Positions 1 through 10,432 of a stretch of DNA of 64,000 bases are shown here, one piece after another. The position numbers and the translations under genes are program-made. The number at the start of each line of letters is the position of its first letter. The first letter of the stretch is position 1. The notes under the pieces were generated by a model. It worked only from the letters and a program-made list of their open reading frames with translations, made no database searches and was not told where the DNA came from. Source of the stretch: an uncultured Opitutia bacterium (GTDB taxonomy: Bacteria > Verrucomicrobiota > Verrucomicrobiia > Opitutales > Opitutaceae); NCBI GenBank assembly GCA_903881475.1, contig CAIRTK010000055.1, positions 30,649-94,648 on the forward strand, in the 5' to 3' direction.

Positions 1-291
1 GAAACCTTGGTTCTCGACGAACTAGTGGCTGGCGGGCAGCTTCAGCCGCCCCGGTTCATCAAGGTGGACGTTGAAGGACACGCGCACAAGGCCCTCGCCG
101 GCGCAATCCGAACCTTGGCCGCCCACCGGCCGATCTTGGTCGTTGCTTTCCATAGCGAACAGGAAGTACAGGGTGTCATGGCGCTGCTCGAGCCGCTTGG
201 CTACGAGCACTCAACCATCCTTACGGAGTCTGGCAGCCCCGATGCCGTGATCGGTCACGATTTGCTCTTCATGCCGAAGCCGCGCCCATAG
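1..291 (+). CDS. FkbM family methyltransferase, C-terminal fragment
   Basis: The reading frame is open at the left edge, so only the last 96 codons are visible. The segment FIKVDVEGHAHKALAGA matches the conserved acidic motif of FkbM-type SAM-dependent methyltransferases (IKIDVEGxE), followed by a hydrophobic strand and a final GHDLLF-type end. These enzymes usually O-methylate sugars or polyketides, and in many bacteria they sit among polysaccharide genes. The substrate cannot be told because the SAM-binding N-terminal half lies outside the window. The stop at 289-291 is clear. The family call is fairly secure; the specific role is unknown. Confidence 0.75.
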   Translation, partial: ETLVLDELVAGGQLQPPRFIKVDVEGHAHKALAGAIRTLAAHRPILVVAFHSEQEVQGVMALLEPLGYEHSTILTESGSPDAVIGHDLLFMPKPRP

Positions 292-372
292 CCGCTCGGT
301 AGCAGCCGACGTGCGTAGGCTGGGTTTGTGCGCGTATGCGCGTCATTCCCTCCAGCCTCCTCGCGTCAACTA

Positions 373-1113
373 CTACGGACCGGAACCTTGCCTGGCGATC
401 TCCAGCAGGTCCTTGAGGTCGACCCGCGCCTCGTAGAGCGCCTTGCCCACAATCACACCGTCCAGCCGGATGTGACGCTGCGCCAGCTTGGCCAAGGTGA
501 TCACATCCTCGCGGCGGCTCACGCCCCCGCTGGCGATCACGTGGAAACCGCCCGCCTCCAGCATGGCTTCCTGGGCGGGATAATTCGGCCCCGTCAGCAT
601 GCCATCCGTGCCGATGTCGGTATGGATGAGAGTGCGAACACCCAGGGCATCCATGCGCCGCGCCAGGGCCAGCGCGCTCATGCCCGCGGTGCTGACCCAG
701 CCCTTCACGGCCACCTGGCCGTTCTTTGCGTCAATGCCGACGGCGATTTTTTCCCCGAACGCCTGCACGAGCTCGGCCACGAAGGCCTCGCTCTCGGCCG
801 CGCGCGTCCCAATCACGACGCGGCTGACGCCAAGGCCTAAGGCCCGCTCGACCGAAGCCCGGGTCCGGAGGCCCCCGCCCAGCTGCACTTTCATGCCCAG
901 CGCGGTGATCGCCTGCACCGCCGGCAGGTTCGCCGGTTCGCCCGCAAAGGCGCCGTCCAGGTCGACCACATGCACCCAGCCCGCGCCGGCCGCGCGGAAT
1001 TCGGCGGCTACGTTCGCGGGATTTTCCGCATAAACCGTCTCTTGGTCGGCGCGGCCCTGCGTCAGCCGCACGCAGCGGCCTCCCTTGATGTCGATGGCGG
1101 GATAGATGGTCAT
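373..1113 (-). CDS. hisA: Phosphoribosylformimino-5-aminoimidazole carboxamide ribotide isomerase
   Basis: HisA catalyses the Amadori isomerisation of ProFAR to PRFAR in histidine biosynthesis in the cytoplasm. The 246-residue product has the usual length and the TIM-barrel pattern: the first catalytic Asp at residue 8 in AIDIKGG, VGIDAKNG around 125-132, TDIGTDGMLTGP at 165-176 with the second catalytic Asp, and the phosphate-binding glycines at 79-81 and in ASGGVS around 194-199. The frame stays open upstream for 400 codons, but that is antisense to the M42 peptidase. The ATG at 1111-1113 starts the conserved MTIYPAIDIKGG and is the true start. No other his gene is nearby, so the pathway is scattered or continues outside the window. 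Confidence 0.96.
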   Translation of the reverse strand: MTIYPAIDIKGGRCVRLTQGRADQETVYAENPANVAAEFRAAGAGWVHVVDLDGAFAGEPANLPAVQAITALGMKVQLGGGLRTRASVERALGLGVSRVVIGTRAAESEAFVAELVQAFGEKIAVGIDAKNGQVAVKGWVSTAGMSALALARRMDALGVRTLIHTDIGTDGMLTGPNYPAQEAMLEAGGFHVIASGGVSRREDVITLAKLAQRHIRLDGVIVGKALYEARVDLKDLLEIARQGSGP

Positions 1114-1124
1114 CAATCCCCATG

Positions 1125-1190
1125 GACTCACGCAAAGCGTCCCAGAGGCAAAGAAGAAATTTTTCTTTGCGCCTTTCCTCCTTTGGGAGA
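1125..1190. repeat. Imperfect inverted repeat of the 'CGCAAAG' family
   Basis: Between the divergent hisA and M42 peptidase genes, the left part is rich in GCAAAG (ACGCAAAG, GGCAAAGAAG) and the right part in CTTTGC (TTCTTTGCGCCTTTC, CCTTTGGGAG). Together they can fold as an imperfect hairpin around the central AAATTTTT. A diverged pair of the same type is at 51733-51836. It also covers the region where both promoters should lie. Confidence 0.5.
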
Positions 1191-1200
1191 CCGTTACCCT

Positions 1201-2268
1201 ATGCCTGACTATCAAGCCCCGCTGTTCCTCACTGAGCTTCTCCATGCCCGTTCCCCCTCGGGCTATGAATCCGAAGCCCAGGCCGTCTTCGACCATCACG
1301 TCAAACCTGCCGCCGATGCTTACGCCAACGACGCCCTTGGCAACCGGATCGCCACGCTCAACCCCACCGGCGATCCCGTCCTCATGCTGGCCGGCCATAT
1401 GGACGAGCTCGGCCTGATCATCACATACGTCAACAAGGACGGCTTTATCTACTTTGACACCATCGGCGGGCATGACCGGACGGTCATTTCCGGCCGTCGC
1501 GTCATCATCCAGACCGCCACCGGCCTGGTCAAAGGAGTCACCGGCAAGCGCGCCATTCATCTGATGGATGATGCCGATCGCAAGAAGGTGCCCGAGATCC
1601 ACGAGATCTGGATCGACATCGGCGCCCGCTCGAAAAAGGAGGCGCTGGAACGAATCTCCATCGGCGATGTGGCGACCTACGACCACGAGTTCGAACTGTT
1701 CCATGGCAGCATCGGCGCGGCCCGCGCCTTCGACAACAAGGTCGGCGCCTACATCGTCGGCGAAACCCTCATCCGGCTGTCCAGGGAGAAGAAGAAACTG
1801 GCGGCGAAGGTCGTGAGCGTCGCCACCGCACAGGAAGAGATCGGTGTCCGGGGCGCCACGACGTCCGCCTACGCCGTCAATCCGCATATCGCCGTGGCGG
1901 TCGATGTGGGACATGCCACCGATCACCCGGATTGCGACAACCGCAAGTACGGCGAGACGAAGCTCGGCGGCGGACCCATTCTTTGCCGCGGGGCCAACAT
2001 CAACCCCAAGGTTTACCAACGGCTGCTCGCCGCCGCGAAAAAGGCCAGGATCCCCTACCAGTTCGACGCCGACCCCCGTCCGACCGGCACGGATGCCCGG
2101 GCCATCCAGATGGGCCGCGGCGGTGTGGCCACGGGCCTGATCTCGATTCCCCTGCGCTACATGCACACCCCGAGCGAGGTCGTGGACCTCGAGGACGTGG
2201 AACGCTGCGTCAAACTCCTCGTTGAGTTCGCCAAGTCGATTGCCAAGGACGAACGCTTCAACTGGTAG
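1201..2268 (+). CDS. M42 family metallo-aminopeptidase
   Basis: The 355-residue product matches M42 peptidases (PepA/FrvX/YsdC type), cytoplasmic di-metal aminopeptidases that form large dodecamers. The metal ligands are visible: His66 in AGHMDEL, Asp178 in FDNKVGAY, the Glu pair 212-213 in QEEIGVRG, Asp235 in VDVGHATDHP and His322 in YMHTPSE. The frame is open back to position 970, but that part is antisense to hisA. The ATG at 1201 gives MPDYQAPLFLTELLHARSPSG, the usual N-terminus. It is divergent from hisA, and its stop overlaps the convergent membrane-protein gene by 11 bases. Exact substrate preference is not visible. Confidence 0.93.
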   Translation: MPDYQAPLFLTELLHARSPSGYESEAQAVFDHHVKPAADAYANDALGNRIATLNPTGDPVLMLAGHMDELGLIITYVNKDGFIYFDTIGGHDRTVISGRRVIIQTATGLVKGVTGKRAIHLMDDADRKKVPEIHEIWIDIGARSKKEALERISIGDVATYDHEFELFHGSIGAARAFDNKVGAYIVGETLIRLSREKKKLAAKVVSVATAQEEIGVRGATTSAYAVNPHIAVAVDVGHATDHPDCDNRKYGETKLGGGPILCRGANINPKVYQRLLAAAKKARIPYQFDADPRPTGTDARAIQMGRGGVATGLISIPLRYMHTPSEVVDLEDVERCVKLLVEFAKSIAKDERFNW

Positions 2269-3580
2269 TCGTTGCAGCGGCACTCCTCCGCCAGAGCAGA
2301 TACAGCACTGTCGGCATAACAATGGGCATGACATGCCGCTCGTAAGCGAAACCGACGACGTGGAAACCAGAGTATAGCACGAGGAAAATCAGGTAAGTCA
2401 GTGCGACGAGCGCCGTATCCGATCGCCATGGCGCGCGCCACACCGTGCGCAAGGCGAGCAGGATGGCGGCCCAAAGCAGCACGCGAAAGACGATCATCCA
2501 TGGTATCTGCAGCAGGTAAATCGGCTTGGCGTAGCGGGACTCGCCCCGCTGCGCCAGGCCCGATGCCCGCACCTCGCCGTAGAAAATCCACGCCTTGCGC
2601 AGCGCAAGTTTGAAAAACTCCCCGGGGTGCGCCTTGATGAAGGTTTTTGCCCGGCCGGCAAAATACGCGCTGTGGTCCCATTCATCCCGCAGCGGTCGGT
2701 CGGCCGTCACTTTCCCTTCGTAATCGAGCAGGTCGAGGCTGTACGGCGGATACAGGTCCGCGGTGTACTCGCAGTTGCCCTTGTAGAGATTCCAGCCTTC
2801 CCAGGATGAACTGATCGTGAAGCGCCCGGCATGCGCCAGGTTGAAGGCGGCCAGCCCGCCCAGCCCGGCAACGACAAATGCCAGCGCAATGCCCGCCGCG
2901 CGCAGATCGCGGTCCCGCAGCCAGAGCAGCACCGGCACGGCCAAGCACCAGTAGACCATCGAGCTTTTCAGAAAAATCAGCAGCACGAGCAGCAATCCCA
3001 GGCGCACCGCCCAGCCTGGACGCGCGCGGTGGACTGCCTCGCTGAACCAGAGCCAGGCGAACAATAGGGAAAGCGCAGTGATATTGTATGCTTCCTCAAG
3101 ACCGACCTCAAAGACGTTGAGCACCCAGCGCGGCATGGTTAGCACGAAGCCCAGCAGCAGCAGGACACGCCAGAGTGGGACGCGCGCGGTGCGCAACACG
3201 CCAAAGATCGCCAGGGCGAGCAGCGCGTTAAAGACCAGACATTTGGCCAGCGCCACCCGGCCGAGATCATCACCCACCACGTCCTTCACCGCGATCAGGA
3301 AATACGGGATGAACGGCAGCCGGTGCGCGCTGAAGGCGACCCCGGGGTAGTGCACGCCCTCCGCCACGCGATATTCGCCAGTTTTCTCGATCGCCTCGAT
3401 CAGCACGCCATAGCCGAAGCCCAGCTGGGTGATTGACTGCCCGCTGCGGTGCTGGGCGCAATCCAGCGCAAGCGTACCCAGCAGCGTGTAGGCCAGCAAC
3501 AGGCCGATCGCCCACCAGCGCGCGGCCGGTGGCAGATCACAAGCCGGGGTCGCGAGTAATCGCTTCAGGCGGGATGACAT
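2258..3580 (-). CDS. Polytopic membrane protein, possibly a GT-C-like glycosyltransferase
   Basis: This 440-residue protein has many hydrophobic segments, starting with WWAIGLLLAYTLLGTLAL near residue 20. It is likely a polytopic inner-membrane protein. The layout of a first TM helix, a polar loop with His and Arg residues, then 8-10 helices resembles the ArnT/PMT-like GT-C fold, but I see no decisive catalytic motif. The upstream GTG-type start at 3613 is possible; the ATG at 3578-3580 (MSSRLKRLL) was preferred. It lies downstream of clpX with a 73-base gap on the same strand, so it may be read through from that operon. Function is unknown. Confidence 0.6.
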   Translation of the reverse strand: MSSRLKRLLATPACDLPPAARWWAIGLLLAYTLLGTLALDCAQHRSGQSITQLGFGYGVLIEAIEKTGEYRVAEGVHYPGVAFSAHRLPFIPYFLIAVKDVVGDDLGRVALAKCLVFNALLALAIFGVLRTARVPLWRVLLLLGFVLTMPRWVLNVFEVGLEEAYNITALSLLFAWLWFSEAVHRARPGWAVRLGLLLVLLIFLKSSMVYWCLAVPVLLWLRDRDLRAAGIALAFVVAGLGGLAAFNLAHAGRFTISSSWEGWNLYKGNCEYTADLYPPYSLDLLDYEGKVTADRPLRDEWDHSAYFAGRAKTFIKAHPGEFFKLALRKAWIFYGEVRASGLAQRGESRYAKPIYLLQIPWMIVFRVLLWAAILLALRTVWRAPWRSDTALVALTYLIFLVLYSGFHVVGFAYERHVMPIVMPTVLYLLWRRSAAATTTS

Positions 3581-3653
3581 GGTGCCCAATTTGGCACCGT
3601 CACGCCCGCCCACGAGTCAAATCCAGCGCCTGCCGCGGCGGCCGGCCGTTGTC

Positions 3654-4949
<1,296 letters not shown>

Positions 4950-5010
4950 GGCAAAAGGTGGCGCGCGCGGGCTTCGCGTGTCGAGGGTTCAGTTTGTCCT
5001 AAGACTCCGC

Positions 5011-5631
5011 TCAGGCCGCGCTTTGCACGACGAGCGTCTGAGCTTCGCGCGTCGACTCCACCACATGGTCAACGATCCCGTAGGCCTTGGCCTCCTCGGC
5101 ACTGAGGTAGTAGTCGCGGTCGGAGTCCTTCTCGATCTGCTCGACCGACTTGCCGGTGTGCTTGGCGATCGTCTCGTTGAGGGTCTTGCGCCAGCGGAGG
5201 ATCTCCTTGGCTGCAATCGCGATGTCGGCCGTCTGGCCGCCCGCGCCGCCGCTGGGCTGATGGATCATCACGCGGCTGTTGGGCAGGGCGAAACGCTTGC
5301 CCTTCGTCCCGCCGGCCAGCAGCACCGTGCTCATGCTGGCGGCCATACCGATGCAATAGGTGGCGATGTCATAGGGCATGAACCGCATCGTGTCATAGAT
5401 GGCCATGCCACCGGTCACGACGCCGCCCGGCGAATTGATGTAAATGTAGACGTCCTTCTTTGCATCCTCCATCTGGAGATAGAGCAGCTGCGCGATGACC
5501 AAGTTAGCGACCATGTCGTCGATCGGGGTGCCGATGAAGATGATGCGGTCCTTCAGCAGGCGGGAATAGATATCCATCGACCGCTCGCCGCGGCCGGTGT
5601 TTTCGAGGACAATGGGGACGTAATAGCTCAC
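5011..5631 (-). CDS. clpP: ATP-dependent Clp protease proteolytic subunit ClpP
   Basis: ClpP is the serine protease chamber that works with ClpX. The 206-residue product has the complete catalytic triad: Ser99 in GMAASMS, His124 in VMIHQPSGG and Asp173 in DRDYYLS. The oxyanion-site strand INSPGG is at 66-71. The N-terminus is short, without an obvious propeptide. It lies 23 bases after tig and 61 bases before clpX on the minus strand. The residue before the catalytic AAS is Met rather than the more frequent Gln. This is a small variation that should not affect function. Confidence 0.98.
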   Translation of the reverse strand: MSYYVPIVLENTGRGERSMDIYSRLLKDRIIFIGTPIDDMVANLVIAQLLYLQMEDAKKDVYIYINSPGGVVTGGMAIYDTMRFMPYDIATYCIGMAASMSTVLLAGGTKGKRFALPNSRVMIHQPSGGAGGQTADIAIAAKEILRWRKTLNETIAKHTGKSVEQIEKDSDRDYYLSAEEAKAYGIVDHVVESTREAQTLVVQSAA

Positions 5632-5654
5632 GATGTGGTGGGATGATTGCTCGT

Positions 5655-6980
5655 TTAGGAAGCCTTCGGTGTGATGGTAGACACCTTAGCCTTGGAAACG
5701 AGGAAATCAACCGCCTTGTCGAAAATGATGGACTGCTGCACCGCGCGGAGCTGCTCGCGATCCGTGGACAGCGCCTTCACGAGCTTGTCGGGCTTCTGCT
5801 GCGTGCGCATGGCCTCGCGATAGATGAAGGCATCGATGTCCTTCTCCGTGACCTGGAGCTTCTCCTGCTCCGCGACCTTCGCGAGGAGGAGCTGGACCTT
5901 CACGCGTTTGGTCGCGGCCTGGCGGGCGTTTTCAAACAGCTCCTTCTTGTCCTTCTCGAACTGTTCCTGCGGAATGCCGCGGCGCATGTTCTCCTCGATG
6001 AACTGGCGGAGCACGCCCTGCGTCTCGCTCTCGACGAGCGAGTCCGGCACGGAGAAATCCACCTTCGCGGCCAGCGCTTCTGTCACCTGCCGGCGCTGCT
6101 CCGAGCGGTTCTGGTATTCCTTCTGGAGTTTGAGATTGTTGCGCACGCTGGCCTTCAGGGCGTCCAGACTGTCGGCCTGGTTGGCCTTGAAGAAGGCCTC
6201 GTCGAGCGGTGGCAACGCGCGCTCGCGGATCTCCTGCACCTCGAGCGCATAACTCGCGGTCTTGCCCGCCAGCGCCGGCACCGGCGCGAAGTCGGCCGGA
6301 AAGGCGATCTCGACGGTCTTCTTGTCGCCGGCTTTCAGGCCCGCGAGGTGTTTGCCGAGGCCGGGAATCACGCCTTCGTTGGCTCCCTCGACCTCCTCCC
6401 AGGTCTGCGGCACCTTGCCGTAGATCTGCTTGTCCGGGGCCAGGTCGGTGATGGGTTTGCCGTCGAGCGAACCCTCGTACGCGAGCTTCACATAGTCACT
6501 CTTCACCGCGGGGCGCTCGGCCACCTTGAACTCGGCGCGCTCGGCGCGCAGACCTTCAATCACGCTGTCCACCTCGGCGTCCGTCGATTCGGTCCCGGCC
6601 ACCTCGGTCGGCAGGTCCGTATAGTCGGGCAGCTTGAACTCCGGGCGCACGTCCACGGTAATCGTGACGGCGGCGGAAAGGCCGGGCTCCACCTGGCCCG
6701 GCTCGACATTGACGATATTCAGGACGTCGAGCTTCTGCTGTTCAAGCGCCCCCCGGTAGGCCTTGGACACGACCTTCTGCTTGAATTCGTCGGCGATCTC
6801 CTTCCCGAACCGCTTCACCACCATGGCCGCGGGCGCCTTGCCGGGACGGAACCCGGGGATGCGCGCCTGCTGCGAGACTTCAGTGATCACCGCCTGGTGC
6901 TCGGCGTCGACTTCGCTCTTATCAAGCGTGACGACGAGGTTCTTGCGGGTGTCGGAAACGGAGTTGAGTTGGATGTTCAC
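5655..6980 (-). CDS. tig: Trigger factor, ribosome-associated chaperone and prolyl isomerase
   Basis: Trigger factor binds ribosomal protein L23 at the exit tunnel and holds nascent chains. The 441-residue product has the N-terminal ribosome-binding signature as [10 protein letters not shown] near residues 41-50 (family consensus GFRxGKxP), a central FKBP-like domain around 150-250 ([12 protein letters not shown], then an [14 protein letters not shown] segment) and a helical C-terminal domain. It is first in the tig-clpP-clpX operon on the minus strand. The promoter should lie between 6981 and 7104, a short region shared with the divergent tsaB gene. Confidence 0.97.
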   Translation of the reverse strand: MNIQLNSVSDTRKNLVVTLDKSEVDAEHQAVITEVSQQARIPGFRPGKAPAAMVVKRFGKEIADEFKQKVVSKAYRGALEQQKLDVLNIVNVEPGQVEPGLSAAVTITVDVRPEFKLPDYTDLPTEVAGTESTDAEVDSVIEGLRAERAEFKVAERPAVKSDYVKLAYEGSLDGKPITDLAPDKQIYGKVPQTWEEVEGANEGVIPGLGKHLAGLKAGDKKTVEIAFPADFAPVPALAGKTASYALEVQEIRERALPPLDEAFFKANQADSLDALKASVRNNLKLQKEYQNRSEQRRQVTEALAAKVDFSVPDSLVESETQGVLRQFIEENMRRGIPQEQFEKDKKELFENARQAATKRVKVQLLLAKVAEQEKLQVTEKDIDAFIYREAMRTQQKPDKLVKALSTDREQLRAVQQSIIFDKAVDFLVSKAKVSTITPKAS

Positions 6981-7104
6981 GGGAAAATGGAAATGCGGTC
7001 CCTGGAGAGGGAATCGGTCACGCTAGGACGGCAAACAGCGTGGTCAATGCCCGATTCTGCACGCTTGCGCGGCCGTGTCCGCCGCCGTTTCGTGACGGCA
7101 GGAC

Positions 7105-7734
7105 ATGCCCAATCTTCGCCAGCTTCTCGCCGCGCATGCGCCGCTGCTGCTCATCGATGCCGCCTCGGCCCGGATCCAGGTCGGCCTGCTGGGCGCCAGC
7201 GTTCCCGCCCGCTGGGCCGGCTCCGATGAAGAGTCCGGCGTGGGCGTGTTTCGCTGCCTTGAGCAACTCGGCGTCCAGCCCGGCGAGCCCGGAGCGTTTG
7301 TTTACTGCGACGGACCCGGTTCGGTGCTGGGCGTCCGCACGGTCGCCATGGCCCTGCGCACCTGGACCATGCTCAAGCCCCGGCCGGTATACGCCTATCA
7401 CAGCCTGGCCTTGGTCGCGCATGCCCTCGGCCGGCCTGAGATCCACCTCATCGCCGATGCCCGGCGCGACTCTTGGCATTGCCTGGCGATGGGCGAAGGC
7501 CTGCGCCGTGTGACCACGGCGGAATTGGCCGGTAAGCAGCTGGTGATGCCGGCCGGCTTCCGCCACTGGACACCCCTTCCTGCCGGCGTCGCCCACACCC
7601 CCTACGCGGTTGCTGAACTGCTACCCGGGACGCTGGAGCAGGAATTATTTCGCGCCGTCGAGGCTCCGGATGCATTCTTGCACGACGAACCCAGCTACGT
7701 CACATGGACGCCCCAAATTCACCGCGCCCCGTGA
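7105..7734 (+). CDS. tsaB: tRNA threonylcarbamoyladenosine biosynthesis protein TsaB-like
   Basis: TsaB is an inactive ASKHA-fold partner of TsaD, needed for the t6A37 modification of ANN-reading tRNAs. The product (209 aa) begins with a strand ending in LLIDAASARIQVGL, like the first phosphate-loop strand of the family. It carries DGPGSVLGVRTVAMALRTW around residues 70-88, matching the conserved GPGSFTGLR segment of TsaB. The rest is diverged and its C-terminal half is short, so the call rests mainly on this motif. The alr gene starts inside its end (31-base overlap), which suggests translational coupling. Confidence 0.8.
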   Translation: MPNLRQLLAAHAPLLLIDAASARIQVGLLGASVPARWAGSDEESGVGVFRCLEQLGVQPGEPGAFVYCDGPGSVLGVRTVAMALRTWTMLKPRPVYAYHSLALVAHALGRPEIHLIADARRDSWHCLAMGEGLRRVTTAELAGKQLVMPAGFRHWTPLPAGVAHTPYAVAELLPGTLEQELFRAVEAPDAFLHDEPSYVTWTPQIHRAP

Positions 7735-8885
7735 GCACGACGCCCCATTCCGGCCTGCCCCTGCGCTGCTGGGCGGAAATCGACCTCGCCGCCTTGGAGC
7801 GCAACCTGCGTCTGATCCGTGCATCGCTTCCCGCGCACATCCGTTATGTCGCAGTGGTGAAGGCCGACGCCTACGGTCACGGCCTTCACCAGACCGCTGC
7901 ACGGCTCATGCATGCCGGAGCCGACCTGTTTGCCGTGGCCACGCTGGCCGAAGCGGCGGCCGTGCGGGAGCTGGGGCCGGGCTGGCCCGTACTCCTGCTC
8001 AGTCCCTTGCTGCCGGAGGAAGACCGGTATCTCGCCGAGTACGACCTCGCGGCAACCGTCTCGACCGCGGAGGAGGTCGTCCGTTTTGAGGCGGTGGGCC
8101 GCGCTGCCGGCCGGCCGGTCGCCGTACATTTGAAAATCGACACCGGCATGGGCCGGCTCGGCGTCTGGCATGAGCAGGCTCCGGAACTTTTCCGCAAGAT
8201 CGCCGCGGCCCCGCACCTGAAGCTGGCCGGGGTATTCACGCATTTCGCCAGTCCGGACGATGACGCGGCGTTCACCGCCGAGCAGCGCCGGCGTTTCCTT
8301 GCGGCCCTGGCCGCCTGCGAAGGCATCCGGCTCAACGAGCTGTTCGTCCATGCCGACAACAGCTCCGGCCTTGAGACGATGCCGGGCGCCAGCCCGTTCA
8401 ATGCCGTGCGCGTGGGCCTGCTCCAGTTTGGCATCCTGCCCCACCCCAATTCCCTTCTCTCCCAGGTCCATACCGAACCGGTCCTAAGTTTCCGGACCCG
8501 CGTCGGTATCGTCAAGACGCTGCCCCGCGGTACCACCATCAGCTACGGCCGGACATACACGCTCACCCGCGACACCACCCTGGCCGTGCTCTGTGCTGGC
8601 TACGGCGATGGGATTCCTCGCGCCGTCAGCAACCGTGCCCAGGTGCTGATCGGCGGACAGCGCTGTCCGGTGCTCGGCCGCGTGACGATGGACCAGACGA
8701 TTGTCGACGTCACCGGAGTAGCGGATGTCCAATGCGGCGATGAAGCCGTGCTGATCGGCCGTCAGCGGGGCGCCGAAATCTCAATCACCGAGTTCAGCCG
8801 CTGGGCCGACACGATTCCGTGGGAAACCCTCTGCTCTGTGTCCAAGCGCGTGCCCCGGCTTTATCGCACCGCCCTTGGGGTTTAA
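7704..8885 (+). CDS. alr: Alanine racemase
   Basis: Alr makes D-alanine for peptidoglycan using PLP. The 393-residue product carries the PLP lysine Lys53 in VVKADAYGHG, the catalytic tyrosine Tyr281 in ISYGRTY, and Tyr300 in AGYGDGIPR exactly 19 residues later, as in the Geobacillus enzyme. It also has GRVTMDQ around 325-331. The start at 7704 (MDAPNSPRP) overlaps tsaB. A later start is possible because the first ~20 residues are not conserved, but the coupling favours this one. Confidence 0.96.
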   Translation: MDAPNSPRPVSTTPHSGLPLRCWAEIDLAALERNLRLIRASLPAHIRYVAVVKADAYGHGLHQTAARLMHAGADLFAVATLAEAAAVRELGPGWPVLLLSPLLPEEDRYLAEYDLAATVSTAEEVVRFEAVGRAAGRPVAVHLKIDTGMGRLGVWHEQAPELFRKIAAAPHLKLAGVFTHFASPDDDAAFTAEQRRRFLAALAACEGIRLNELFVHADNSSGLETMPGASPFNAVRVGLLQFGILPHPNSLLSQVHTEPVLSFRTRVGIVKTLPRGTTISYGRTYTLTRDTTLAVLCAGYGDGIPRAVSNRAQVLIGGQRCPVLGRVTMDQTIVDVTGVADVQCGDEAVLIGRQRGAEISITEFSRWADTIPWETLCSVSKRVPRLYRTALGV

Positions 8886-8930
8886 GCTCGGGGCCGGGAA
8901 ACCGCCGCGACCGCGCGGCGTCTTAGCGGC

Positions 8931-10424
8931 ATGAATCTCACCCTCGCCGCAGCCGACGCCTGGCAGCCCCTGCCCGCGGCCGAGTGGAATGCCGAGGCCG
9001 CCCGCCATCTGCTCCGGCGGGCCGGTTGGAGCGCCCTGCCCGCCGATGTCAACAGTGCCACCGGCGACGGGCTCGCCGCCACCCTGGACCGTCTCTTTCC
9101 CCCGCAGCCGCCATTGTTTCCCGAGCCCACGCTGATCGCCAATCTGAGGGAGGATGCGCCCGGGATCGCCCGCAGGCTGATCGCCGCCCCCGAAGGCATC
9201 GATCGGAAATTCCTGCTCCGGGAGGCCCGCGAGCGGGTGCAACTGGCCGTTCAGGACATGAGTCTGAAATGGCTGCAATACGCGGCCCAGCCCCAGACTG
9301 CGGCCTTCGCCAAGTGGGTGCTGTTCCTGAGCGACGTCTACGTCGTCGGCATCGACAAGGTCAAAAATCCCGCGCTGGTCTGGCAGCACTTTGACCTGCT
9401 CGCCCACAATTCCCTCGGCTCCGCCCCGGCGCTGGCCAAGGCCGTCTCCCGGTCCCCCGCCATGGTCGTCTATCTCGACCTGAACCAGAACCGGCGCGGC
9501 GCCCCCAACGAGAACTTTGCCCGGGAACTTTTCGAACTATTCCTCTTGGGCGAGGGCAACTACACGGAAGCCGACATCAAGGAATCCGCGCGGGCCTTCA
9601 CGGGCTACCGCCAGCAATTCGGCGTGTTTCGCCAGGTGCCGAACCAGCACGACCCCGGCATCAAGACGATCTTCGGCCACACGGGCAGCTTCACCGGCGA
9701 TGACGTGATCGATCTCGCCTTCAAGCTGCCCGCGGCCGGGGCCTTCCTGCCCCATGAGATGGTGAAATTCTATCTCTCCGACACGCCGCTGCCACCGGAG
9801 TACCTCCTGACCTTGGGTGCGGGCTGGCGCTCAGGCGGCTACAATCTCGGCGACCTTGCCCGGCGCTTTTTCGGCAGCCGGATGTTTTTTGCCCCGGAAT
9901 TCCGCGGTGATTTCATCAAGAGTCCCGTGCAGTTTTACCTCGGCCTGGTCCAGGATCTTGGCCTCAGCATCACGCCTTTGCCCCGGCAGGTGCTGGTACC
10001 GCTCCGGCAGATGGGCCAGATGCTGTTCAATCCGCCCAATGTCCGCGGCTGGGTCGGCGGCCGTACCTGGATCAATTCCGCCACCCTCGGGGTGCGCCGC
10101 CAGCTCGTCGAATCCCTCTTTTCCCCGCTCGACGAGGACGCGCTCAACGCCGACGAGCAGGTTGAACTCTCCGCCGCCCGGGCGGCCGGCGCCGGCAATT
10201 TCCGCGTCAGCGATGAACGGCTGGCACCGCTTGCCGGGCTCGACCCGGCGGCGGCGACCGCGCAGCTGCTGGCCGATTTCCTCGCCCTTCCCGCCGCGCC
10301 CGAGTTCCGTGAAAGCGTCCGGCAATTCCTCGCGGCTGACTCCGCCGGCGGATCGCACCGGCTGCATCTCCTGCGCCGCGCCATGGTCACCCTGCTCCAG
10401 TCACCCGAGTATCAACTCTGCTGA
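8931..10424 (+). CDS. DUF1800 domain-containing protein
   Basis: The 497-residue product matches the DUF1800 family. Near its start, HLLRRAGWSA resembles the family's HLLxRAGFG motif. The central part has NENFARELFELFLLGEGNYTE followed by an ARAFTGYRQ segment, the most conserved block of the family. A later LFNPPNVRGWVGGRTWI segment also fits. The biochemical function of DUF1800 is unknown, and it is nearly always followed by a DUF1501 gene, as here (8 bases apart). No signal peptide is evident at the chosen start. The pair is common in Verrucomicrobiota and Planctomycetota. Confidence 0.9.
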   Translation: MNLTLAAADAWQPLPAAEWNAEAARHLLRRAGWSALPADVNSATGDGLAATLDRLFPPQPPLFPEPTLIANLREDAPGIARRLIAAPEGIDRKFLLREARERVQLAVQDMSLKWLQYAAQPQTAAFAKWVLFLSDVYVVGIDKVKNPALVWQHFDLLAHNSLGSAPALAKAVSRSPAMVVYLDLNQNRRGAPNENFARELFELFLLGEGNYTEADIKESARAFTGYRQQFGVFRQVPNQHDPGIKTIFGHTGSFTGDDVIDLAFKLPAAGAFLPHEMVKFYLSDTPLPPEYLLTLGAGWRSGGYNLGDLARRFFGSRMFFAPEFRGDFIKSPVQFYLGLVQDLGLSITPLPRQVLVPLRQMGQMLFNPPNVRGWVGGRTWINSATLGVRRQLVESLFSPLDEDALNADEQVELSAARAAGAGNFRVSDERLAPLAGLDPAAATAQLLADFLALPAAPEFRESVRQFLAADSAGGSHRLHLLRRAMVTLLQSPEYQLC

Positions 10425-10432
10425 TCACCACC